A stretch of 64,000 nt of DNA from assembly GCA_963736425.1 (NCBI GenBank), contig CAVTOX010000024.1, positions 1 to 64,000 on the forward strand. The letters run 5' to 3'. The position numbers and the translations under genes are program-made. The notes beneath the pieces are model-generated. The model made no database searches, was not told where the DNA came from, and saw only the letters and a program-made list of their open reading frames with translations. Every line of letters begins with the position of its first letter. Positions within the stretch are counted from its first letter, which is position 1. Source of the stretch: Prado023 sp963736425 (GTDB taxonomy: Bacteria; Actinomycetota; Actinomycetes; S36-B12; CAIYMF01). Of this stretch, positions 47,359 through 60,941 are shown piece after piece.

Positions 47359-48621
47359 ATGGCCAGCCTGAAGAATGTGATGAGTGGCAACATCCGCCAG
47401 TACGGGATGATCGGCGCGCTGATCGCCATCATCATCCTCTTCCAGATCACGACCGATGGGATCCTGCTCAAGCCGCTGAACCTGACCAACCTGCTGACCC
47501 AGAACAGCTACATCCTGATCCTGGCCATCGGCATGGTGATGGTGATCATCGCCCGGCACATCGACCTGTCGGTCGGATCGGTGGCGGCCTTCACCGGGGC
47601 CCTGGGCGTCATGATGATGGTCAAGTGGGACGTCCCGTGGCCGCTCGCGGTCGTCCTCGTGCTCATCACGGGCGCGGCGATCGGGGCGTGGCACGGCGCG
47701 TGGGTCGCCTATATGGGTATCCCCGCCTTCATCGTGACCCTGTCGAGCATGCTCGTCTTCCGCGGCCTGACGTTGGTCGTCCTCCAGGGCGAGACCGTGG
47801 GCAACCTGCCCCCGGGGTTCGAGAAGCTCGGCAACGGGTTCCTCCCGGAGATCGGACCGGACACCGGCCTGCACAACCTCACGATGATCCTGGGGATCCT
47901 GCTGTGCGTGTTCCTCGTCGTGATGGACTTCCGCAAGCGGGCCTCGAAGCAGCGGTACAACTTCGCGGTGTCGTCCACGCCGATGTTCCTGCTCAAGCAG
48001 GTGGCCGTGGTGGCCGTCATCATGTGGTTCTCCTACCTGCTTGCGCAGTACAAGGGCCTGCCGATCGTCGGGCTGGTGCTCTTCGCGCTGATCGGGATCT
48101 ACAGCTTCATCATGAACCGCACCGTGTTCGGCCGGCACGTCTACGCCGTGGGCGGCAACTACCCGGCGGCCACCATGTCCGGTGTGCGCACCAAGCGCGT
48201 CGACATGCTGGTGATGGCCAACATGGGCATGCTTGCCGCCCTGGCCGGTCTGGTCTTCGCTGCCCGGCTCACGGCCGCCAACCCGAAGGCGGGCGTCAAC
48301 TTCGAGCTCGATGCGATCGCCGCGGCCTTCATCGGCGGCGCCGCAGTCACCGGCGGGGTCGGCACGGTCATCGGCGCCATCGTGGGTGGCTTCTTCATGG
48401 GCGTGCTGAACAACGGGATGTCGTTGATGGGCGTCTCGGTGGACTGGCAGATGACCATCAAGGGTCTGGTCCTGCTGTTCGCGGTTGCCTTCGACGTCTG
48501 GAACAAGCGTCGCTCGTCGGTCGGGGCCGCGGTCACGACGGTCCCCGTGGAGGACGGCGCCTCGCAGGGCATGCCCGACCAGGATCAGGTCGAGGAGCTG
48601 CTGCCTGTCGACTCCGACTAG
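47359..48621 (+). CDS. mmsB: Multiple-monosaccharide ABC transporter permease
   Basis: An intact 420-residue CUT2 permease with about ten helices. Motifs are SYILILAIGMVMVIIARHID, LSVGSVAAFTG, GIPAFIVTLSSMLVFRGL, FGRHVYAVGGNYPAATMSG and AAFIGGAAVTGGVGTV. I place the start at ATG 47359 behind GAAGGTG, although a GTG at 47350 is in frame. Translation is probably handed on through the mini-cistrons upstream. It is paralogous to the permease at 29463. Confidence 0.94.
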   Translation: MASLKNVMSGNIRQYGMIGALIAIIILFQITTDGILLKPLNLTNLLTQNSYILILAIGMVMVIIARHIDLSVGSVAAFTGALGVMMMVKWDVPWPLAVVLVLITGAAIGAWHGAWVAYMGIPAFIVTLSSMLVFRGLTLVVLQGETVGNLPPGFEKLGNGFLPEIGPDTGLHNLTMILGILLCVFLVVMDFRKRASKQRYNFAVSSTPMFLLKQVAVVAVIMWFSYLLAQYKGLPIVGLVLFALIGIYSFIMNRTVFGRHVYAVGGNYPAATMSGVRTKRVDMLVMANMGMLAALAGLVFAARLTAANPKAGVNFELDAIAAAFIGGAAVTGGVGTVIGAIVGGFFMGVLNNGMSLMGVSVDWQMTIKGLVLLFAVAFDVWNKRRSSVGAAVTTVPVEDGASQGMPDQDQVEELLPVDSD

Positions 48622-48624
48622 GTG

Positions 48625-48655
48625 GTGTGCGGCGCCGTTGGGGGGCGCCGCACAC
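48625..48655 (+). terminator. Strong hairpin terminator after mmsB
   Basis: GTGTGCGGCGCC and GGCGCCGCACAC form a perfect 12-bp stem with a 7-base loop, three bases after the mmsB stop. A short C-rich tail follows instead of a T-run. It closes the ara-chvE operon before the regulator gene. Confidence 0.8.
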
Positions 48656-48722
48656 CCCCGGACGTTCGCCAGTCTCGTGCCGGAGGTCGATCGACCACTC
48701 GAGTGCGGTAGAGGAGGATCCC

Positions 48723-49760
48723 ATGGCCAGCGGCCCGAGCCGCGCGCCCGCGATGACCGATGTGGCCCGCCTCGCGGGGGTCTCGCACCAGACGGTCTCG
48801 CGGGTTCTCAACGACCACCCGAACGTGAAGCAGCAGACCCGGCTGCGCGTGCTGGCCGCCATGCAGGAGCTGGGGTACCGGCCCAACCGGGCCGCCCGAG
48901 CCCTGGCCAGCGGGCGCAGCGACCAGATCGGCGTCGTTGCCCAGCCCTCGACCTTGTTCGGCCCTGCGTCGCTGCTGTACGCGGTCGAGGCCGCAGCAGT
49001 CCAGGAGGGGTACGGGGTCAGTGTCGCCAGCGTTGCGGCCCTCGACCGTGCCTCGATCGAGGATGCGGTCAACCGGCACCTCGACCGGCAGGTGGGCGGG
49101 ATCCTGGTGATCGTGCCTGTGGTCTCGGCGGCTGAGGCGATCCGCGAGGTCCCTGCCGACAAGCCGCTGGTCACCATCGGCGGCGACCGCAAGGACGCCA
49201 TCACGAGCGTGGGCATCGACCAGGTCCAGGGGGCCATCGAGGCAACCCAGTCCCTGTTGGATGCCGGGCATCGGACGGTGTGGCACGTCTCAGGGCCGGG
49301 GGATGTGTTCGACAGCATCGATCGCATCGAGGGATGGCGGTCCACGCTGGAACGGGCTGGGGCCGAGGTGCCCCCGGTGATCGCCGGCGACTGGTCGGCG
49401 GCCGGTGGCTACGAGGCCGGCAAGATGCTGGCCCGGATCCGGGATGTGACCGCAATCTTCGCGGCCAACGACCAGACCGCCCTGGGGATCCTTCGAGCGC
49501 TGCACGAGCACGGCCTGCGCGTGCCCGACGACGTGAGCCTGGTCGGCTTCGACGATCTCCCCGAGTCCGGCTTCTTCATCCCTCCGCTGACGACCGTTCG
49601 CCAGGGCTTCGCGGAGGTGGGTCGCCGGGCGCTGCAGATGCTCGTCACCCAGATGGAGGGCCAGCGCGAGGTGCTCCACGAACTGGTGCCGCCCGTGTTC
49701 GTCCCCCGCGAGAGCGTGGCACCGCCGCGGGAGCGGCGCGAGACGGGCATCCCGGCGTGA
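48723..49760 (+). CDS. LacI-family regulator, probable arabinose/galactose control
   Basis: An intact 345-residue repressor. The helix-turn-helix is at about residues 12-34 (MTDVARLAGVSHQTVSRVLN). The hinge region is RPNRAARALASGRSDQIGVV and the ligand domain contains VTAIFAANDQTALGILRAL and VSLVGFDDLPESGFF. GAGGAGG lies before the ATG at 48723. Its position directly after the ara-chvE operon suggests that it is the repressor binding the operator at 40461-40478, but this is inference. It overlaps the epimerase gene by four bases (GTGA). Confidence 0.92.
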   Translation: MASGPSRAPAMTDVARLAGVSHQTVSRVLNDHPNVKQQTRLRVLAAMQELGYRPNRAARALASGRSDQIGVVAQPSTLFGPASLLYAVEAAAVQEGYGVSVASVAALDRASIEDAVNRHLDRQVGGILVIVPVVSAAEAIREVPADKPLVTIGGDRKDAITSVGIDQVQGAIEATQSLLDAGHRTVWHVSGPGDVFDSIDRIEGWRSTLERAGAEVPPVIAGDWSAAGGYEAGKMLARIRDVTAIFAANDQTALGILRALHEHGLRVPDDVSLVGFDDLPESGFFIPPLTTVRQGFAEVGRRALQMLVTQMEGQREVLHELVPPVFVPRESVAPPRERRETGIPA

Positions 49761-50551
49761 ACGGTTCGGTCTCGTTGGAGGCAGGCCTCGCGGCGCTGAC
49801 CGTGGATCCCCTCGACGGCGGGCGGATCACGTCGCTGGCGATCGACGGCGTCGAGCTGCTCGGTGGAGTCGGCAACGGCGTGATCGAGCACGGGTCGTTC
49901 GTGATGGTCCCGTGGGCGGGGCGCATCCGCGACGGGGTCCTGCGCGTGGAGGGCGTCGAGCATCACCTGCCGACGGACCGGACCCACCCCCATGCCGGTC
50001 ACGGCCTGGTCATGGACCGCCCCTGGGATCTGGTTGCGGCGTCCGGGGACGCACTGACGATCCGGTGCGACCTGGACGCCCGGTGGCCCTTCCCCGGCCA
50101 CGTCGTCCAGGAGTTCCGGCTGGCCACCGATCATCTGGCGCAGCGGATCGAGGTGCACGCCGCAGGCACGGCCTTCCCGGCGACTGCGGGCTGGCATCCG
50201 TGGTTCCGTCGGGTACTGAGCTCCGGGTCGGTTGCGGACCTGGACTTCTCCGCCGAGGGCATGCTGGTCCGCGACGCCGCAGGGATCCCCAGCGGCGACG
50301 TCATGCCCGTCCCGCCGGGACCGTGGGACGACTGCTTCGCCGGGGTCCAGTGGCCGATGACCATCACCTGGCCCGGCGCCCTGACCCTGCGGATCACCTC
50401 CGATGTCGAGTTCGCGGTCGTGTACGACGAGCGCGACGAGGCGTTCTGCGTCGAGCCGCAGTCGGGCCCCCCGGACGGCCCGAACACCTCGCCGAAGATG
50501 GTCCGGCCGGGCGAGCCGCTGGTCGCCTCGACGCAGTGGGCCTGGGGCTGA
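49757..50551 (+). CDS. Aldose 1-epimerase family protein
   Basis: A 264-residue galactose-mutarotase-like beta-sandwich enzyme that interconverts sugar anomers. Visible motifs are EHGSFVMVPWAGRIRDGVL, the His in HPHAGHGLVMDRPW, GWHPWFRRVL with the catalytic His region, and a final acidic region FCVEPQSGPPDGPN holding the catalytic Glu. It starts at GTG 49757, overlapping the LacI stop. It completes the sugar cluster by supplying the anomer used by galactokinase or arabinose isomerase. Confidence 0.88.
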   Translation: MNGSVSLEAGLAALTVDPLDGGRITSLAIDGVELLGGVGNGVIEHGSFVMVPWAGRIRDGVLRVEGVEHHLPTDRTHPHAGHGLVMDRPWDLVAASGDALTIRCDLDARWPFPGHVVQEFRLATDHLAQRIEVHAAGTAFPATAGWHPWFRRVLSSGSVADLDFSAEGMLVRDAAGIPSGDVMPVPPGPWDDCFAGVQWPMTITWPGALTLRITSDVEFAVVYDERDEAFCVEPQSGPPDGPNTSPKMVRPGEPLVASTQWAWG

Positions 50552-50610
50552 TCGGTGCTGGCTGCGTGTCGCTCACGGGGGCTTGGGCCGAGGGTCGCCA
50601 CACTGGGCCA

Positions 50611-51516
50611 ATGGCTGAGCGACTTGCCCCCGAGCAGACCCCGCTGCGGGTCACCTCCCGACCGGAGCGGGCCCGCGGGCGCGCCCGCCGATGGTTCCGC
50701 CGGCTGGTCGCCCTCGCCCTGAGCCTTGCGCTGATCGCCGCCGGCACGGTGGCCACGCTGCACTTCCTGGCGATCCACCGGTCTGCCCAGGAGATCCGCG
50801 CCACCGCCCTCGTGCCCCCGGAGATGGCCGCGAACGTCCTGGTCGTGATCGCCCGACCGGGCCAGGAACTCCCGCTCGCCGGGACTCTCGCCGCCCTCGA
50901 CGCTGCCGGAGCGACGGTGTCGGTCCTGTCCCTCACCGATGGCGCAACCCAGCCCCCTGCCCTGGACTTCGCCAAGGACAGCATCGGGGACGTGCGCTCC
51001 GATGAGCTGTCGGCCTCGGCAGATCTCCTCGGTGTCGACCGCGTGACGACTGCTCAGTACGCCGATGGCGAGTTGATCGCCGCTGATCCCGACGAGGTCA
51101 CGGCCACGATCGCCGCCGAGATCAAGGAGGTCGCCCCCTCGGCGATCCTCACGGTCAGCGACACCACCGGAACGGATACGGACTCCCAGGCCGTGGCCGC
51201 CTATACGCTCACGGCCGCGCAGGCCAAGGGCTCGGGAGTCGGCCGTATCTGGACCGTCACCCGCGGCGACCGTGAGGTCTCCTGGAACGCCCTGGCCCGG
51301 GCCCCCATCGGCGACCGCGTCCCCGAGCCCCTGGTGTCGGTCCGCATCGACGACCAGACGGCCGTGAAGGGTGAGGTGCTCCTCGCCCACGGCACCCAGA
51401 GCCCCGACCTGGTCCGGGCCACCTACCCGTACGCCGACCGGGTCCCGGCCTGGGCGTACTTCCGCTTCTGGGACCGCGAGTACTTCGCGCTCGCCTGGGG
51501 CCAGCCGCTGCAGTAG
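50611..51516 (+). CDS. Membrane-anchored PIG-L/LmbE-like protein lacking metal ligands
   Basis: A 301-residue protein with an Arg-rich cytoplasmic start, one membrane helix (LVALALSLALIAAGTVATLH, about 32-52) and an external domain shaped like LmbE/PIG-L deacetylases. The family line AHPDDE is replaced by VLVVIARPGQELPLAGTLA, and the second metal motif GHPDH is replaced by DTTGTDTDSQAVAAYTL. All usual zinc ligands are therefore lost. The C-terminus is aromatic-rich (YADRVPAWAYFRFWDREYF). It is probably a non-catalytic sugar-binding or structural relative. The gene is intact. Confidence 0.7.
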   Translation: MAERLAPEQTPLRVTSRPERARGRARRWFRRLVALALSLALIAAGTVATLHFLAIHRSAQEIRATALVPPEMAANVLVVIARPGQELPLAGTLAALDAAGATVSVLSLTDGATQPPALDFAKDSIGDVRSDELSASADLLGVDRVTTAQYADGELIAADPDEVTATIAAEIKEVAPSAILTVSDTTGTDTDSQAVAAYTLTAAQAKGSGVGRIWTVTRGDREVSWNALARAPIGDRVPEPLVSVRIDDQTAVKGEVLLAHGTQSPDLVRATYPYADRVPAWAYFRFWDREYFALAWGQPLQ

Positions 51517-51637
51517 GCGCCCGTGCGTCTCCCCGCGCCGCTGAGGGGGGCTCGGGATCCGTGGGATGATTGGGGTCCCGGGTGTGCCCGGGGCGTTCTG
51601 GGGGCGTGCCTCGGGACCTGATTAGGAGACTCCACCC

Positions 51638-53512
<1,875 letters not shown>

Positions 53513-53523
53513 CTCAGCCGGCC

Positions 53524-53538
53524 CCGGACGGCGTCCGG
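53524..53538 (+). terminator. Weak hairpin after typA
   Basis: CCGGAC-GGC-GTCCGG forms a 6-bp GC-only stem 12 bases after the typA stop, with no T-run. It is a possible terminator before the peptide-transport operon. Confidence 0.4.
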
Positions 53539-53695
53539 ATCGTGTTGCATTCTGGTAACTTTTCGCCCCCGGAACGCTATATCGGCGACATCCTCGCTCG
53601 GAACCCCCTACATTGCCTGATACCGCCTGCGTTCGCGTACCCTTGCGCCGTAATCGGGCGAACCGGCTGTCCTTGGCGAGCAGAGAGGTGCGCGT

Positions 53696-54689
53696 ATGAG
53701 CACAACACCCCTTGTGAGCGCTGCCGAGGAGATCGGCGAGGGCACCGCGACTGAGATGGTCGAGGGCAAGTCACTGACCCAGATCGCATGGGGCCGCCTG
53801 CGCAAGGACAAGGTCGCGATGATCTCCCTCGGGGTCATCATCTTCATCTTCCTGGCCGCGCTGTTCGCCCCGCTGATCACCAAGATGCTCGGCGTCGATC
53901 CCTACGAGCCCAACACCGACCTGATCAGCCAGGACGGCGGCCTTCCTGCAGGACCCTGGGGTGGGATCTCCTGGGCTCACCCGCTGGGCGTCGAGCCGCT
54001 GATCGGTCGCGACATCCTGGCCCGCCTGCTCTACGGCGCCCGCATCTCGTTGACCATCGCCCTGCTGAGCACCGCCTTCGTCGTCATCCTCGGCGTCGTG
54101 CTGGGCACCGTCGCCGGGTACTCCAAGGGCAAGGTCGACACCGTCCTGAGCCGGATCATGGACCTCACCCTGAGCTTCCCGTTCCTGCTGCTGGTCATCG
54201 CCATGGCCCAGCCGCTGCAGCAGCGACTGGAGACCGTCATCCCGAGCCCCGGGGCTGCTCGGCGTGGCCGCGCTCGTCCTGCTGCTCAGCCTCTTCAGCT
54301 GGCCCTACTTGGCGCGGCTCGTCCGGGGCCAGGTCCTGAGCATGCGCGAGCGCGAGTTCGTCGAGGCGGCAGTCTCCACGGGCGCCTCGTCCCGCCGGAT
54401 CCTCTTCAAGGAGCTGCTCCCCAACCTCTGGGCGCCGGTCCTCGTGTACGCCTCACTGGCGATCCCGAGCTTCATCGCCGCTGAGGCGACCTTGGCCTAC
54501 CTGGGCGTCGGTGTCCTGCCGCCCACCCCGACCTGGGGTGCGATGCTCAACGACGCCGTGCTGACCTTCACCGTGCTGCCGAGCTACCTGTTCATCCCGG
54601 GCATGGCGCTGTTCATCACCGTGCTCGTGTTCAACCTGTTCGGCGACGCCGTGCGCGACGCACTCGACCCGCGGGCGGGCCGAGCATGA
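53696..54689 (+). CDS. oppC: Peptide ABC transporter permease, OppC/DppC type (frame break)
   Basis: About 330 residues. A cytoplasmic N-terminus of 40 residues precedes the first helix (VAMISLGVIIFIFLAALFAP). After an external loop (HPLGVEPLIGRDILARLLYG) come the core helices and the coupling motif EFVEAAVSTGASSRRILFKE. One extra base near 54250 breaks the frame between IPSPG and LLGVAALVLLL. AGAGAGG lies before the ATG. It is the first gene of a C-A-B-D-F operon. The substrate class is short peptides by family; nickel or sugars are possible. Confidence 0.88.
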
Positions 54690-54777
54690 CCACAGACTCC
54701 CGTCCCTCCGGGGCGGGCCCGCGCAAGCGGACAGATGGGTCCGGCAGCCCCGCCGCGGCCCGAACAAGGAGGAAGCA

Positions 54778-56513
54778 ATGAGTAAGGCATCCACGAGCGC
54801 GAAGGTGGTGGCTCTGGCTGCCGCGTCCGCGCTTCTGCTGGCCGCCTGTGGGGGTTCGGACAGTGGGGACACTGGCTCCGGTGAGGCTTCAGGCGCGGCC
54901 GTCAAGGGCGGCACGCTGAACTTCATGACCGCAGGCGATCAGTTCAACCACCTCGACCCGCAGATGAACTACACGGGCGAGGACCTGGCCTTCGCCGGTG
55001 CGTACATCTACCGCAGCCTGACCACGTTCAAGCCGTCTCGGGCGATCCCGCCACGGCCGGCCAGCTCGAGCCCGACCTGGCCACCGACACGGGCACGGAC
55101 GACGGACGGCAAGGTCTGGGAGTTCACCCTCAAGGACGGCCTGAAGTTCGAGGACGGCACACCGATCACCTGTGCCGAGGTTGCCTACGGCGTCTCCCGC
55201 ACGTTCGCCACCGATGTCATCGCCGGCGGGCCCACCTACGCCATCACGATGCTGGACATCCCCACCAAGGACGGCGCATCGGAGTACAAGGGCCCGTACA
55301 GCGGCGAGGGCCAGGAGCTGTTCGACAAGGCGGTGACCTGCTCCGAGGATGGCAAGACCATCACCTTCAACCTGGTGCGCCCGATCGCCGACTTCAACTA
55401 CGCAGTCACGCTGTCCGCCTTCTCCCCGGTCCCCAAGGCCAAGGACACCGGCGCCAAGTACGACACCGCACCGCTGGCGAACGGTCCCTACAAGATCGAG
55501 GACTACACGATCGGCGACTACGCTGACCCTGGTCCGCAACGACCAGTGGGATCCGGCCACGGACACCGTCCGCAAGGCCTACCCGGACAAGATCGTGGTG
55601 ACCTTCGGCATCCAGCCGCCGGTGGCCACGCAGCGCCTGATCGCCGACAGCGGCGTCGACCAGCAGTCGATGACCTTGGGCGACGCGATCGACCCGGCAC
55701 AGCTGGCGACCGTGTTCAACGACCCGCGCTTCGAGAACCGGCGCCTCGACGAGCAGGACATCTACGTCCGCTACCTCGCGGTGAACACCGCGAAGGTCCC
55801 CAACGTGAAGCACCGCCAGGCACTGGCCGTCGCGATGCCGCGTGCTGACCTCAGGACGATTGCCGGTGGCAACTTCGCCGGCGACCTGGCCGACGGGCTC
55901 ATCAAGCCGAACATGGCAGCTGACTACCAGCCCTCGGGCATGTGGACCGACATGTTCGGCCAGGCGATCCCGGACAATGGCGACCCCGAGTACGCCAAGA
56001 AGCTCATCGCCGAGTCCGGCGAGCCGATGCCGAAGATCACCTACGACTACGGCAAGACCCCGGCCAACGACAAGGCCGCTGGCGCCATCGTCACGGCCCT
56101 TGCGAAGGCGGGTATCGAGGTCACCCCGAACCCGCTCGATCCCGGCGCCTACTACGGCATCGAGTTCGACGACAAGAAGGCCAACGAGCTGATCAACGGT
56201 GGCTGGGGATCTGACTGGCCCAATGCCTCGACCGTGATCCCTGAGCTCCTTGCCGCCAACGGTGGCTGGAACCTCTCCCGGTGGAAGGACGAGGCGTTCA
56301 CCGCCGAGTCCGACAAGGCAAAGGAGATCCTCGACCGCACCGAGCAGGGCAAGGCGTGGGCCGCCCTGAACAAGCAGGCGATGGAGCAGGTGCCCGACGA
56401 TCCCGCTGCGCTTCACCAAGCAGCAGCGCATGTGGGGCTCCAAGGTCGGCGGAGTGTACTTCTGGGCGCCGTATGGGTCCTGGGGCTACACCGACCTGTA
56501 CGTCATGCCGTAA
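54778..56513 (+). CDS. oppA: Peptide-binding lipoprotein, SBP family 5 (frame breaks)
   Basis: About 577 residues after repair. The lipoprotein signal ends ALLLAACGG. The family 5 receptor fold shows KGGTLNFMTAGDQFNHLDP, WEFTLKDGLKFEDGTPITC, YDTAPLANGPYKIEDYTI and RQALAVAMPRADL, ending in GGVYFWAPYGSWGYTDLYVM. There are two compensating breaks between 55035 and 55105, one near 55525 and one near 56405. The dense error pattern with fully conserved sequence points to poor base calls. AGGAGG precedes the ATG. It delivers peptides to OppBC. Confidence 0.85.
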
Positions 56514-56613
56514 CCTGCACGATCCGCGTGTGGTGGGGTGGCCCGTCCGGGTCACCCCACCACCTCGGTCAGCACGACTGACGTGACACTCCGGAAGGGG
56601 AGATCTCAAGCCA

Positions 56614-57602
56614 ATGGGCGCCTATCTCGTCAGACGCATCCTCCTGATGCTCCTGATGCTCCTCCTCGTCAGCGTGGCTGTCTTCATCCTGTTCTCCCTG
56701 GTTCCCACGGACCCTGCGCGACTCACCTGCGGGAAGGGGTGCACCCCCGAGATCATCGAGGCCAACCGGGTCCGGCTCGGTCTGGCTGACCCGCTCTACG
56801 TCCAGTGGTGGGAGTGGTTCAAGGGCCTGTTCGTCGGACGCACCTACGCCGAGGGGACGGCCGTCGAGTTCACCTGCCCGGCACCCGCCCTCGGTTACTC
56901 GTTCCAGAAGTCCTCGTGCGTCACCGAGCTCATCGTCACGCGCCTGCCGGTCACGATGTGGCTGGCGGCTGGCGCCTTCGTCATCTGGATGGTCGTCGGC
57001 ATCGTGTCCGGCATCTTCGCGGCCCTGCGCCGAGGCAAGTGGCAGGACCGGACGATCGTCAGCCTGGCGCTCGTCGGCTACTCGTTCCCCACCTTCTTCA
57101 TCGGCCTCGTCCTGCTGTTCTTCGTCGTGATCAAGTGGAACCTGCTGCCGTACCCGGACTACGTGCCGCCCACCGAGGACCCCGTCCAGTGGTTCCAGAC
57201 GATGCTGCTGCCCTGGATCACGGTCGCGATGGTCTACGCCGCGTTCTACACCCGGCTCACCCGCACGCAGATGCTCGAGACTCTCGGTGAGGACTACATC
57301 CGCACCGCGCGCGCCAAGGGGCTGCCGGAGCGAGTGGTCATCCGCAAGCACGCGTTCCGCGCCGGCCTGACCCCGCTCGTGACTGCGGCGGGGCTCGACC
57401 TCGCCGGACTTCTCGGCGGTGCCGTGGTCACCGAGGCCGTCTTCAACCTGCCCGGCATCGGGCGCCTGGCCATCGACTCGGTGACCGACTACGACCTGCC
57501 GGTCATCGTCGGCACGGTCGTGGTCGCGGCAGTCTTCGTCATCGTGGCCAACCTCATCGTGGACCTGCTCTACGCCGCCATCGACCCCCGAGTGAGGATC
57601 GC

Positions 57603-57606
<4 letters not shown>
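56614..57606 (+). CDS. oppB: Peptide ABC transporter permease, OppB/DppB type
   Basis: An intact 330-residue membrane protein. The N-terminal helix YLVRRILLMLLMLLLVSVAV is typical of DppB. A longer than usual external loop with two cysteines (LTCGKGC, FTCPAPALGYSFQKSSC) suggests disulfides outside the cell. The coupling motif is EDYIRTARAKGLPERVV, followed by GLDLAGLLGGAVVTEAVFNL. Its stop overlaps oppD in ATGA. It pairs with OppC to form the channel. Confidence 0.94.
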
Positions 57607-59709
<2,103 letters not shown>

Positions 59710-59831
59710 TGTCCTGACACAACTCTCGGCACACCCTGCGCATCGGGTCGGACCGTCCGTGCCGGAGTCGAGGTTCCCGCCCTTTCGGGAGAGTCTGCAG
59801 GTGTGAGGTCGGGCGACTAGCCTGTGCTCCT

Positions 59832-60722
59832 ATGGAATCCGCTGATCACCGACTGCTCCTTGTCCACGCCCACCCTGACGACGAGACCATCGGGTCGGGC
59901 ACCACGATGGCGCGCTACGCCGCCGCGCCGGCGACGTCGGTCACCCTCGTGACCTGCACCCTGGGCGAGGAGGGTGAGGTCCTGCTGCCGGAGGTCTCGC
60001 ACATCGCCGCGGACCAGGAGGACCGCCTCGGCGAGCATCGGATGACTGAGCTGGCTGACGCGATGGCGGCACTCGGCGTCTCCGACTGGCGGCTGCTCGG
60101 CGGGCCCGGCACGTATCGCGACTCCGGCATGGTGGGCACCCCACCCAACGAACGCCCCGACTGCTTCTGGCGTGCGGACCTGCTCGCGGCCAGCACCCAC
60201 CTGGTGGAGGTGATCCGTGAGGTGCGTCCGCAGGTCGTGGTGACGTACGACGACTTCGGCGGCTACGGGCATCCGGACCACATCCAGGCTCATCGGGTGG
60301 CCATGTACGGCGTCGCGCTGGCCGAGGCGCCCTCCTTCCGCCCCGACCTGGGCGAGGCGCACAGTGTGGCCAAGGTCTACTGGACGGCCTTCCCGAAGGC
60401 CATGCTGCGCGCGGGGATCGAGGCGCTGCGTTCGGCGGGGGAGACCACGGGCTTCGCGGCGATGGACCCCGACAACCTCACGTTCGGGATCGATGACGAC
60501 CTGGTCACTGCCGCGATCGACGGTAGCGGCTTCTACGAGCACAAGCTCAACGCGATGCGGGCGCACGCCACCCAGATCTCCCTGGACAGCGGGTTCTTCG
60601 CGCTGAGCAACAACATCGGCTCACCGGCGATGGCGACCGAGTACTTCCGGCTCGTTCGCGGCCAGGCGGCCGGTCCGTTCGACCATGACGGCCGCGAGGT
60701 GGACTTGTTCGCGGGTGTGTGA
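59832..60722 (+). CDS. mshB: N-acetyl-1-D-myo-inositol-2-amino-deoxyglucopyranoside deacetylase
   Basis: A 296-residue zinc enzyme of the LmbE/PIG-L family that acts in mycothiol synthesis by deacetylating GlcNAc-inositol. The zinc ligands are in VHAHPDDETIGSG (residues about 11-23) and GYGHPDHIQAH. MshB-type features are LGGPGTYRDSGM, CFWRADL and VYWTAFPKAML. It is intact and unlinked to other mycothiol genes here. Its presence is good evidence for an actinobacterium. Contrast the ligand-less relative at 50611-51516. Confidence 0.94.
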   Translation: MESADHRLLLVHAHPDDETIGSGTTMARYAAAPATSVTLVTCTLGEEGEVLLPEVSHIAADQEDRLGEHRMTELADAMAALGVSDWRLLGGPGTYRDSGMVGTPPNERPDCFWRADLLAASTHLVEVIREVRPQVVVTYDDFGGYGHPDHIQAHRVAMYGVALAEAPSFRPDLGEAHSVAKVYWTAFPKAMLRAGIEALRSAGETTGFAAMDPDNLTFGIDDDLVTAAIDGSGFYEHKLNAMRAHATQISLDSGFFALSNNIGSPAMATEYFRLVRGQAAGPFDHDGREVDLFAGV

Positions 60723-60779
60723 TCCGGGGCAACGCGCCGGCGACACGCGACAGGCCCGGAGAGTCGACGGAAGAGCCCT

Positions 60780-60842
60780 GAGCCGACGGGTCCTGGAACC
60801 CATGGGCCTTGAACCGACGGGTCCCGGAACCGACGGGCCCTC
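60780..60842 (+). repeat. Short imperfect direct repeats between mshB and the lipoprotein gene
   Basis: Three 16-bp copies of GARCCGACGGGYCCYS start at 60780, 60811 and 60827. They lie in non-coding DNA 100-160 bp upstream of the lipoprotein start. Their role is unknown. Confidence 0.6.
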
Positions 60843-60941
60843 AACCAGTCGGTTGCGCCTGCCGTAGACTGCGGCTGTCCGCACATCCGGGGGTCGCGAC
60901 TGCTTTCCGCGGGTTGGGCCCCCACCCCTGGAGGAGCCCCC

